Shown here: positions 54,215-61,960 of the stretch, piece after piece
How the letters are laid out: the number at the start of each line of letters is the position of its first letter
How positions within the stretch are numbered: the stretch's first letter is position 1
DNA from: Actinomycetota bacterium
GTDB taxonomy: Bacteria > Actinomycetota > Acidimicrobiia > Acidimicrobiales > Poriferisodalaceae
Assembly (NCBI GenBank): GCA_014238065.1
Contig: JABABU010000003.1
Location: forward strand, 1-64,000
DNA: 64,000 nucleotides
Reading direction: 5' to 3'
Position numbers and translations under genes: made by a program
Notes under the pieces: generated by a model
What the model was told of the DNA's origin: nothing
The model's database searches: none
What the model saw: only the letters and a program-made list of their open reading frames with translations

Positions 54215-55198
54215 TCACGCCTGGTTCAGACGTCCGGTGTGGCCGTGAGCAGCGGCATGACGCCCGATGCTGAGCACCCAGATCCAGAACCCGGTTGCTG
54301 CCAGTACTCCGACGGCGATTCGAGATGGCGTCCCGAGCCCCGATGGTGTGATGAACGCTTCGATCAACGCAGCGAGCCCGAACGCGGGGATGAGTCCGAG
54401 AACGATGGTGACCGATCGTCCGCCTTCCTCGGCGAGCGATGTCGTACGCAGTTGATCTCCGGGAGCGACAATGCTCCATCCCAGCCCGAGTCCTGCGGCG
54501 CCGGCAACGATGATGGCCGACAATTCGAGTAGTCCGTGCGGAAGGATCAGACCCCAGAAAACGTCAGCTTGGCCTGCGTGATGAAACAACCCTCCCGCGA
54601 GTCCGGCGTTGGCCCCGTTGAAGATCAGGACGAACAAAGTGCCCAATCCGAGCGTGATGCCGGCGGCGAACGCGTAGAACGCGACCTGCACGTTGTTGAA
54701 GAAGACCTCAGCTGAGAACTGCTCTGCTGGCTGGCTCGAGTAATACGACTCGAAGTCGCTGTCGACGTAGGCGGCTCTGGTGATCTCGTCAGCTGTTGCC
54801 TCGATCGCAGCATCGCTGGTGGCGAGCCATGCTCCGATGATGAATGCGGGGCCGAGCAGGGCGACTGCCGCGATGACGATCCGAACCCTGTGAAACCACA
54901 CTGCTGCGGGAAACGTCGTCGAGAAGAAGGTCATGCACGAGCGCCATGCCCCGCGACGCGCTCCGTAGATGGCACCGTTCGCCATGCCGACAGTCGATGT
55001 CAGCGACGTCACCAGTTGCAGGTGAGGGTGATGTGTTCGCAACCACGCGAGGTGCGACGATGTCAGCAGGTACAACGACGTCAACTCGTCGACCTCTGCA
55101 CCGGTCAGTCCGCCGGCGCGGCTAGACGCCCGTTTCGCGAGGGCTGCGAGACGCTGCCAATCGTCGTCGTGGCGCGCGGTGAGGTCGTCGAGGTTCAT
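54215..55198 (-). CDS. Stage II sporulation protein M (SpoIIM) family membrane protein
   Basis: 327 residues. The cytoplasmic start WQRLAALAKRASSRAGGLTGAEVDELTSLYLLTSSHLAWLR precedes five to six membrane helices with FFNNVQVAFYAFAAGITLGLGTLFVLIFNGANAGLAGGLF, VFWGLILPHGLLELSAIIVAGAAGLGLGW, the diagnostic SpoIIM core. Outside sporulating firmicutes the family sits beside RDD and MoxR genes as here, and its role is unknown; it need not involve sporulation. ATGA overlap with DUF58. Confidence 0.88.
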   Translation of the reverse strand: MNLDDLTARHDDDWQRLAALAKRASSRAGGLTGAEVDELTSLYLLTSSHLAWLRTHHPHLQLVTSLTSTVGMANGAIYGARRGAWRSCMTFFSTTFPAAVWFHRVRIVIAAVALLGPAFIIGAWLATSDAAIEATADEITRAAYVDSDFESYYSSQPAEQFSAEVFFNNVQVAFYAFAAGITLGLGTLFVLIFNGANAGLAGGLFHHAGQADVFWGLILPHGLLELSAIIVAGAAGLGLGWSIVAPGDQLRTTSLAEEGGRSVTIVLGLIPAFGLAALIEAFITPSGLGTPSRIAVGVLAATGFWIWVLSIGRHAAAHGHTGRLNQA

Positions 55199-56505
55199 CG
55201 GTTCCTGGCCTTGGCCTCGAGATAGTGATCGACGAGCTCGGGCCCGAGACGGCCCGCTTCGACGTCGATGACCGCAGCGCCGGCTGAGACCAGTGTCCTG
55301 GCCGCCTTAGCCCGGTCTTCGGTCGAGATCACCGCAGCACCGGTCAGGTACGCGTGCTCACCATCAGTTGGACTTCGACGAGACCAGCCGGCCACCTCGG
55401 AGTTCGTGACCGCTCCTACGACGACTTGATGTCGCTTCGCCAGCGCAGCAACCGCGGGGGCGATCGAGGAGTCGACAACGGGCCCGACAAGATCGGTCAA
55501 GAGCACCACCATCATTCTTCGACGGAATCTGGCAAGAACCGTCGCCGCCAGACGGTCATAATCCGACTCGGAAAGACGCGGCTCGAGCGCGAACATCGTC
55601 TCAGTGAGCGCTCCCATGTGACGACGGCCTCGTCCCGGAGCAACGATCCGGTGCGGGTTGAGGTCGAACGTCACCAGGCCAAGCCGATCGCCAATGCGTG
55701 ACGAGACAGTTGCGAGCGCCATGACCGCGTCCATGCCGTGCTCGAGCCGAGTCACTCCGTCGGACTTCGCGGCCATCATCCTTCCGTTGTCGAGCAGGAC
55801 CACCACCGTCTGATGTTGCTCTGCCCGGTAGGAGCGGACGATCGGGTGACCGATTCTTGCCGTCGCCGCCCAGTCGATGTGACGGTACGAGTCGTCAACG
55901 GAGTACTCGCGGAGATGATCGAACTCGGTTCCGCCGCCGCGGGAGCGAACCGACCGAGCCCCGACCTCGAGCAATCTCGCTCGATGAAGTCGCAGTTCGA
56001 CTTCACGCCTGGACCGGAACACCGGCACCACCCTGAGCTCGGCCGCGATCTCCCTGTCGGCCTGCCGCGACACCAATTTCCACGGTCCATGGACCCTCAC
56101 CGTGAAGCGATTGACCGAGAACAGCCCCCGCCTCGCCGGCTGAAATGGCACCTTGACCACGGCAATGGCGCCCGGGGGAACCGTGGTACTGGCCCTTCGT
56201 TGTGCCCCGAGGCTCGGAGCCAGTTCGTCGGCGATGCTCACCATTGCCGGTCGCGATCCGCGGTTCGCGATCGTCCAGCGAAGTTCGCTGTCGGCATTCA
56301 TCACCACCGAGGGGGGGCAGTCGCGCTCGACACCGATGCGCGCCGCAGGCTGCGTTCGCAAAAAGTCGAAGACGACGGCAATGAGAGTCAACGCGACGGC
56401 CACGATCACACCCTCGATCCAGTTCTGGCGCCATTGCGCAACGAGAGCACCCACCGGCGTCAAGCCGGTGACGAGCCACCAGAGACGAGGACCGAGGGCG
56501 ATCAT
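55195..56505 (-). CDS. DUF58 domain protein
   Basis: 436 residues. Two N-terminal membrane helices (about 8-50), then VERDCPPSVVMNADSELRWTIANRG and a beta domain, then the DUF58 core GTEFDHLREYSVDDSYRHIDWAATARIGHPIVRSYRAEQHQTVVVLLDNGRMMA with a vWA-like fold (LDNGRMMA replaces the DxSxS MIDAS start). DUF58 proteins act with MoxR ATPases in cell-surface or stress pathways. Overlaps MoxR and SpoIIM genes by ATGA on each side. Confidence 0.9.
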   Translation of the reverse strand: MIALGPRLWWLVTGLTPVGALVAQWRQNWIEGVIVAVALTLIAVVFDFLRTQPAARIGVERDCPPSVVMNADSELRWTIANRGSRPAMVSIADELAPSLGAQRRASTTVPPGAIAVVKVPFQPARRGLFSVNRFTVRVHGPWKLVSRQADREIAAELRVVPVFRSRREVELRLHRARLLEVGARSVRSRGGGTEFDHLREYSVDDSYRHIDWAATARIGHPIVRSYRAEQHQTVVVLLDNGRMMAAKSDGVTRLEHGMDAVMALATVSSRIGDRLGLVTFDLNPHRIVAPGRGRRHMGALTETMFALEPRLSESDYDRLAATVLARFRRRMMVVLLTDLVGPVVDSSIAPAVAALAKRHQVVVGAVTNSEVAGWSRRSPTDGEHAYLTGAAVISTEDRAKAARTLVSAGAAVIDVEAGRLGPELVDHYLEAKARNR

Positions 56506-57470
56506 CTCGGGACAGGCACCGCCGTGAGGATCGAGTCGAGAATTTCGTCAGGTTCGACGCCCTCTATCAACACATCGGCCCTCAGCCGCAGCCGATGGCG
56601 TAACACCGGCTTCGCCATTACCTGCACCTCATCTGGCGTGACGAAGGTCATGCCGGACAACCACGACCACGCCTTGCTCGCATGCAACAACATGGCCGAA
56701 CCGCGCGGGGAGACGCCGAGCTCTATGGCCCCGTTCTCTCTCGTGGCTCTCGCCAGATTGACGATGTACTCGATCACCTTCTCGTCGGCGCCGACCTCTC
56801 CGACTGCGTTTCTGGCCGCATCGAGGTCGGCAGCACCAGCAACTGCGGTCACTCCCGCCGATGCAGGATCGCGGACATTCACGCCGCGGTGGTGGAGCCG
56901 CAAGATGTCAGCCTCCTGTTCCTCGGTCGGATAGCCGACGTTCAACTGAAACAGAAAGCGGTCGAGTTGCGCTTCCGGCAACGGATAGGTGCCCTCGTAC
57001 TCGATGGGGTTCTGTGTCGCGACGACGATGAACGGGTCCGGTAGAAGATGAGTGACTCCAGCCTGGGACACCTGTCGTTCTTCCATGGACTCCAGCAGGG
57101 CCGCCTGTGTCTTCGGTGGCGTCCTGTTGAGCTCATCGGCAACGAGCAAGTTCGTGAAGACAGGGCCCCGCCTGAACTCGAACGAACCTGACGGCGAGAG
57201 GGTGAGCTGCCCCGTCACGTCGCTTGGCATGAGGTCCGGTGTGAACTGGATACGTGCCATGTCGAGGTCGAGAGCCTTCGCGAGCGTCGTGACCAACAGC
57301 GTTTTGGCGACTCCAGGCACCCCTTCGAGCAGTACGTGACCCTGCACGAGCATCGCCGTCAACACGCCGGTGACGATTCCCTCTTGGCCAACGATCACCT
57401 TGGACACCTCGTCCCTCACCGCAACAATGGCCTGCCGCGGATCGGGTACCGCGCTTCGGGCATCGGTCAT
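56502..57470 (-). CDS. MoxR-type AAA+ ATPase
   Basis: 322 residues from the ATG with GGAGAGAAC before it; an upstream ATG at 57491 also exists and overlaps the DUF4350 stop. Walker A is EGVPGVAKTLLV, Walker B LLVADELNRTPPKTQAALLESMEE, sensor 1 VVATQNPIEYEGTYPLPEAQLDRFLF, and the C-terminal lid has SPRGSAMLLHASKAWS. It acts as a chaperone-like ATPase for the DUF58/vWA partner of the adjacent gene. Nothing indicates its substrate. Confidence 0.92.
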   Translation of the reverse strand: MTDARSAVPDPRQAIVAVRDEVSKVIVGQEGIVTGVLTAMLVQGHVLLEGVPGVAKTLLVTTLAKALDLDMARIQFTPDLMPSDVTGQLTLSPSGSFEFRRGPVFTNLLVADELNRTPPKTQAALLESMEERQVSQAGVTHLLPDPFIVVATQNPIEYEGTYPLPEAQLDRFLFQLNVGYPTEEQEADILRLHHRGVNVRDPASAGVTAVAGAADLDAARNAVGEVGADEKVIEYIVNLARATRENGAIELGVSPRGSAMLLHASKAWSWLSGMTFVTPDEVQVMAKPVLRHRLRLRADVLIEGVEPDEILDSILTAVPVPR

Positions 57471-57483
57471 GTTCTCTCCTGTA

Positions 57484-58569
57484 TCACTCATGAGTTCCTC
57501 GGATCGTTCGGCGCGCCCGAACGCAACTGCCGACGAGTTGGGTGAATCCCGCCTCGTCCTGTGGTACCGGGGCCGTCAGCGCGTCCCGTACGTGGGTTTC
57601 CTCGTCGTCGGCCAGCTGCAGGCGCCTCACGACAGAGTCGATCGGCTCGGCCTCGTCTAGCGCCCAACGTGTCGCGAGGTCGCGTCTCAACTGGCCACGT
57701 ATGGCCTCAACGACGTGGCCTCTGCCGTCGGCCTTGCGATACAACCTCGCGGTTGCTCTGACGAGTTCGCTGCCCGCTATCTCGACAGGATCGGTTTCGG
57801 TGACAGGTTGACCCAGTCGACGGGCTCGATGCGCGCCATAGGTGACGAAGGCAATCACCAGGAGAGCCAAAGCGGCCCACGCCGGTTCGCCGATCAACTC
57901 GACGAGCGTTCTGTCGCCGGCCCCCGGAAGCGCCTGAACGATCCTGATCTCGCCCTCGGTCATGGCGAGCACTCCAACAACGAGCGCGGCGTTGTGTCCT
58001 TCATCGATCCGTGAGTTGGTGAAGACGCGTGATGACGACAGCGCGATCACGCGCCCCTCACCCCGCGAAGTCACCGTCAGGAACCAGCCCGAGCCGACCG
58101 GAAAACAATTTCCCAGGTCACCGGCAACGAGCCCTGGGACGACGCCGACATCGATGTCGGCGACTGAGGTCAGCCCGCTGAGTTCGCACGCGATGCCGTC
58201 ACGCACAGTCGACGCACGCGATGCGGTTTCGACGAGATCGCTTCTTCCGTCAGCAATGACCAGGTCGGCTCCGTGCTCGACGCGGTCGAGCAGCCGTTCT
58301 CGCTCGGTGGCCTGCAAATTGTCGTCAAGTACCAAGAAGGTGTCTACCGGCGACGTCGCACTTCCGATACTCACCGAGCGGCCCTGTTGTTCGAGAAGAA
58401 TCACCGCGGCACGCGCCCCAGAGTCGATTGTGCTCCGCGGATCCAGAGGTGGCCCACTTCGGCGCGAGTCCGACTCACCGGTGACAAACGCGATGAGCAT
58501 CGCCACCACCGCTACGCCGACGAGCACCGCGATGGTTCCGATTCGACCTCTGGTGCCGGTCACGGTCAA
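57484..58569 (-). CDS. DUF4350 domain membrane protein
   Basis: 361 residues. One N-terminal membrane helix (about 10-28), then the DUF4350 domain in the extracytoplasmic loop (RSTIDSGARAAVILLEQQGRSVSIGSATSPVDTFLVLDDNLQATERERLLDRVEHGADLVIADG), a second membrane helix at about 233-252 and a cytoplasmic tail. The domain is normally found beside DUF4129 and MoxR, as here. Biochemical function unknown. ATGA overlap with the DUF4129 gene. Confidence 0.82.
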   Translation of the reverse strand: MTVTGTRGRIGTIAVLVGVAVVAMLIAFVTGESDSRRSGPPLDPRSTIDSGARAAVILLEQQGRSVSIGSATSPVDTFLVLDDNLQATERERLLDRVEHGADLVIADGRSDLVETASRASTVRDGIACELSGLTSVADIDVGVVPGLVAGDLGNCFPVGSGWFLTVTSRGEGRVIALSSSRVFTNSRIDEGHNAALVVGVLAMTEGEIRIVQALPGAGDRTLVELIGEPAWAALALLVIAFVTYGAHRARRLGQPVTETDPVEIAGSELVRATARLYRKADGRGHVVEAIRGQLRRDLATRWALDEAEPIDSVVRRLQLADDEETHVRDALTAPVPQDEAGFTQLVGSCVRARRTIRGTHE

Positions 58570-59159
58570 CCGACCCTGGTGACGTCGTTTTTGACCTGCG
58601 TTGCAAGGTCGGAGTCGGCTTCGACCCCGCCGTACCAGACATCCTCGAAAGCAACGGTGATGGCATCGAGTGCTGTCGCTTCGGCGTCAGAGGCTTCGCG
58701 AACCTCACGCTGCCACCGCCGCGCTGTCGCGCCGGGGTCGTCGACGAGGCGACCTGCTTCGACCAACCGAGTAGCTCCAGCGCGGTAGTAAGCCCGCACA
58801 GCCGAATTGTAATCGCCTCTGAGTTCCGCGTCGGCAGCCACCGTCAGCCAGTGAGACTCACCATGACGTTCCGAGATGTCGGCTGGAAGCGACCCAGAAC
58901 TTGAGCGGACGGCCGTCGTCACTTTGGCAGCACGAATGACCGCCCACACCAACAAGCCGGCCACGACGACGATGATGATCCACACGATGATGCCGCTGGA
59001 CCCACCTGGTAACGAGACCCCGATGCGGTTCAGCAGTGACGCGATCCAGTCGCCGATCCATCGCACCATGCGTTCGGCCATGGATTCACGTGGGGGCTGA
59101 AACTCTCGCCGCGACAGGATCTCGACGATGTCGTCTCGAAGTGTCGCCGGCTCGGTCAC
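58566..59159 (-). CDS. DUF4129 domain membrane protein
   Basis: 197 residues. A membrane helix at about 57-76 (SGIIVWIIIVVVAGLLVWAVI) separates a short N-terminal part (FQPPRESMAERMVRWIGDWIASLLNRIG) from the cytoplasmic DUF4129 domain (GHSWLTVAADAELRGDYNSAVRAYYRAGATRLVEAGRL), which is the conserved four-helix region. Its start and stop overlap both neighbours by ATGA. The domain is of unknown function and travels with MoxR/DUF58 clusters. Confidence 0.84.
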   Translation of the reverse strand: MTEPATLRDDIVEILSRREFQPPRESMAERMVRWIGDWIASLLNRIGVSLPGGSSGIIVWIIIVVVAGLLVWAVIRAAKVTTAVRSSSGSLPADISERHGESHWLTVAADAELRGDYNSAVRAYYRAGATRLVEAGRLVDDPGATARRWQREVREASDAEATALDAITVAFEDVWYGGVEADSDLATQVKNDVTRVG

Positions 59160-59950
59160 GCTGTTCGGCGAAGTCGCAGATCGAGGTCGAGCCCCTCGCG
59201 CCTCACCCGCAGATCGAGGTAGAGGTAGACGGTGGTGGCCGCGACAATCGCCTCAGTGACCAAGCTCGCAACCGCCTGTAACCCGGTCGAGACGATGACG
59301 AAGTTCCATCCACCGAGGAATGTTCCGACCAGTGATGCCGGAGCGATGACAAGCACGAGACCCAGGACGCTGTTCACCAGCATCAGCACGAGCAGCACGC
59401 CGAACACGTGGCCACGCGCGCCTTTGGTCAGATTCCAGGATCGACGAAACGCCGAGAGAATCGAATGTCCCGGCTCGGCAGCGAGTGCCGGCACCGTCAG
59501 CGCGAGAGCAACGGTAGCGATCAGGAATATTCCACCAACTGACGCGATGTGGACAACAACCCACAACGGGACCAGGATTTGCGCCCGCCTGACAGCAGCC
59601 CACAGCGCAGAAGCTGCCGACTCTGACTGTCCGAACAGATCACTGACGATGTAACGGGTCATCGCGAAGGCTACGACAGAGAACAGCATCGAGCCGATGA
59701 GAATCTCGACGATGAGCAGGCCGAAATTGACGTCGCCCTGATCGAAAGCCAACGACCCAACACCACCCGAACGAGACGCGACGTCCTCGGAGGCGTTGAC
59801 CCCCGCGAGAAACGAGAAAACGATCACGGGGACAACGGTGACTGCTGCGATGAGAGCGAGATCGCCGGTCCTTCTTCGCAACAGGGCTGCCGCGGCGTCC
59901 ACCAGCTCAAGAGCGCCCCGCGGACGAAGCAACACCGCTGCCGTTTCCAT
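59156..59950 (-). CDS. Membrane protein resembling the glycerophosphodiester phosphodiesterase membrane domain
   Basis: 264 residues from ATG 59950, where TAGTGT lies 8 bases upstream; GTG 59962 is the longer alternative. Six membrane helices are visible, with SAFRRSWNLTKGARGHVFGVLLVLMLVNSVLGLVL as the most conserved block, typical of the GPDPase_memb/DUF7544-type membrane domain. There is no phosphodiesterase domain. First gene of the seven-gene minus-strand operon that ends in the RDD gene. Confidence 0.68.
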   Translation of the reverse strand: METAAVLLRPRGALELVDAAAALLRRRTGDLALIAAVTVVPVIVFSFLAGVNASEDVASRSGGVGSLAFDQGDVNFGLLIVEILIGSMLFSVVAFAMTRYIVSDLFGQSESAASALWAAVRRAQILVPLWVVVHIASVGGIFLIATVALALTVPALAAEPGHSILSAFRRSWNLTKGARGHVFGVLLVLMLVNSVLGLVLVIAPASLVGTFLGGWNFVIVSTGLQAVASLVTEAIVAATTVYLYLDLRVRREGLDLDLRLRRTA

Positions 59951-60023
59951 CGCCCGAGACACTACCCGTGAACGCTTTGCACATAGGGCGCAGCGCGGGA
60001 CCGACCCTTGCCATAATGACGCC

Positions 60024-60812
60024 GTGTCAGACCCATCGCTCTACGGCAACTCGTTCGCCGACGTGTACGACGAGTGGTACGGCGACGTCAGTGATGTTCA
60101 GGCAACCGTCGACGTGATGACCGAGTTGGCCTCGGGCGGGGGCGTCCTCGAACTCGGCGTCGGTACAGGACGCCTCGCGATTCCTCTGGCCGCAACAGGG
60201 ACACCCGTGACGGGCGTTGACTCTTCGTCGGCGATGTTGAAGCAGCTTGCCGCGAATGACCACGGACGAATAGTCGCCGCCGTGGAGGCGAACATGGCAG
60301 AGCTGAGCATGGAACCGCAGTACAACGCCGTATTCGTCGCGTACAACACGATCTTCAATCTGACGACGATCGAAGAGCAGCAGGCGTGTTTCGCCTCGGT
60401 CGCCACAGCCTTGTTACCCGGTGGTCACTTCGCGGTCGAGGCGTTCGTACCTGATCTGTCGGCGTCAACACCCGACCGAGCCGTCACGCCGACGAGCCTG
60501 ATGGGCGAGAGCGCTGTCCTGACAGCAACCATCAGAGACCGTCAGGCCCAGTCGGTCACGGGCCAGCACATCGAATTGCGCCAAGACGGGACCGTGAAGC
60601 TCAGACCGTGGAAGATCCGCTACGCGAGCCCGGAGCAACTCGATGCCATGGCGATGGCGGCTGGGTTCTCACTGGTCGATCGCTGGGATGGTTGGTCGCG
60701 GGCCCCATTTTCCGACGAGTCACCTCGACATGTCACGATTTACCGGTTGAACCGGTCTGACAGTCAGCAACGCACAGCGGGGACCACCTCATGCACATCA
60801 ACGTCGCCGTAG
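60024..60812 (+). CDS. Class I SAM-dependent methyltransferase
   Basis: 262 residues from GTG; CATAAT 6 bases upstream suggests a leaderless start. Motif I is VLELGVGTGRLAIPLA, followed by GVDSSSAMLKQLAA, AELSMEPQYNAVFVAYNTIFNL and the ALLPGGHFAVEAFVPD motif III. Later residues (KIRYASPEQLDAMAMAAGFSLVDRWDGW) are usual for Methyltransf_25 enzymes. Methyl acceptor unknown. The end overlaps the SRPBCC-APH start by 22 bases in another frame. Confidence 0.85.
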   Translation: MSDPSLYGNSFADVYDEWYGDVSDVQATVDVMTELASGGGVLELGVGTGRLAIPLAATGTPVTGVDSSSAMLKQLAANDHGRIVAAVEANMAELSMEPQYNAVFVAYNTIFNLTTIEEQQACFASVATALLPGGHFAVEAFVPDLSASTPDRAVTPTSLMGESAVLTATIRDRQAQSVTGQHIELRQDGTVKLRPWKIRYASPEQLDAMAMAAGFSLVDRWDGWSRAPFSDESPRHVTIYRLNRSDSQQRTAGTTSCTSTSP

Positions 60813-61957
60813 ACATCGCAGCAGATCCTCAGCAGATCTGGACATATGTCCGTGACATCTCCGCGCACACCGAGTGGATGCACGATGCACTACGCATCGA
60901 CTTCATCACCGATCAACACCATGGTGTCGGCACCCAATTCGACGTGTTCACCAAAGTCGGTCCGCTCACCACCAAGGACAGGATGACGATCACCGAGTGG
61001 GAGGACGCGCGGTTGATGGGCGTCGAGCACTCAGGCATCGTCATGGGACATGGCCACTTCACCCTCGAGGACTTCGGTGATCGCACCACCTTTCGATGGA
61101 CCGAAGACCTCAAGTTGCCGTGGAGGTTCGGTGGTCCGCTCGGCGAAATCGCAGCTCGTCCGATACTGACTGCGATCTGGCGACGGAACCTCGATGGTCT
61201 CAAGCGTCGCATCGAGCGCGGTGCAGGACTTCCGACCAACGAGGAGGGCCTGACGCCTGGTGCGCTCATCGGTCAAGGTCGCGATGGAGATGTCAGGGAG
61301 TTCGGCCAGGACAAGGTGATCAGGGTCTCTCGCAGCGGAGCCGATCTGCGCGCACAGTTCGCTCTCATGCGCCATCTCGCCGACAACGGCTACCCGGTTC
61401 CGCGGGTTTATCCGCACCCTGACCCCAGCGTCGCGGTCATGGACCGCATCGACGGCGTGACGATGATGGCCGACCTCGCCGCGAAGCCATGGAAACTCCG
61501 CTCGCACGCCAAGACGCTCTACAAGCTCCACGAACAGCTCAGAGAGGTCGAGGCGCCGGCCGGCCTCAAGAGACTCGGCGATGGCAACGAACTCCTGCAT
61601 CTCGACCTCCACCCGAACAACATCCTCATCACAGCCAACGGTCCTGTGGTCATCGACTGGGATTATGCAGCTGTCGGCTCCGGCGACCTCGACGTCGCGC
61701 TCACGTGGGTGGTGATCAAGACCGGTCCCATAACGTCGAACCCCATCATCAAGCCAGTTCTGGTCGCGCTGCGCGAGCAGTTCGTGAAGGCATACGAGAA
61801 AGCCGCTGGCGAGGACCGGATTCGGGCCCACGCGACCGCGGCAGCCGAGTTACGGCTCCTCGACCAAAATCTCCTGGCCACCGAGCGCGACGAGGTCTTC
61901 CGTCTGGCCAGACAACTCCAGGACCGACCAACTCATTCGCGTACCGACGACGCCTGA
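60791..61957 (+). CDS. SRPBCC domain fused to an aminoglycoside-phosphotransferase-like kinase
   Basis: 388 residues. Residues 1-145 are a polyketide-cyclase/SRPBCC fold (AVDIAADPQQIWTYVRDISAHTEWM, FTLEDFGDRTTFRWTEDLKLPW). Residues 155-345 are an APH/choline-kinase-type domain: IGQGRDGDVREFGQDKVIRVSR (nucleotide region), MDRIDGVTMM, HLDLHPNNIL (about 269-278) as the catalytic loop and VIDWDYAAVGSGDLD as the metal site. The fusion suggests a kinase acting on a hydrophobic small molecule bound by the first domain. The APH family does not by itself imply antibiotic resistance. Confidence 0.82.
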   Translation: MHINVAVDIAADPQQIWTYVRDISAHTEWMHDALRIDFITDQHHGVGTQFDVFTKVGPLTTKDRMTITEWEDARLMGVEHSGIVMGHGHFTLEDFGDRTTFRWTEDLKLPWRFGGPLGEIAARPILTAIWRRNLDGLKRRIERGAGLPTNEEGLTPGALIGQGRDGDVREFGQDKVIRVSRSGADLRAQFALMRHLADNGYPVPRVYPHPDPSVAVMDRIDGVTMMADLAAKPWKLRSHAKTLYKLHEQLREVEAPAGLKRLGDGNELLHLDLHPNNILITANGPVVIDWDYAAVGSGDLDVALTWVVIKTGPITSNPIIKPVLVALREQFVKAYEKAAGEDRIRAHATAAAELRLLDQNLLATERDEVFRLARQLQDRPTHSRTDDA

Positions 61958-61960
61958 GCT

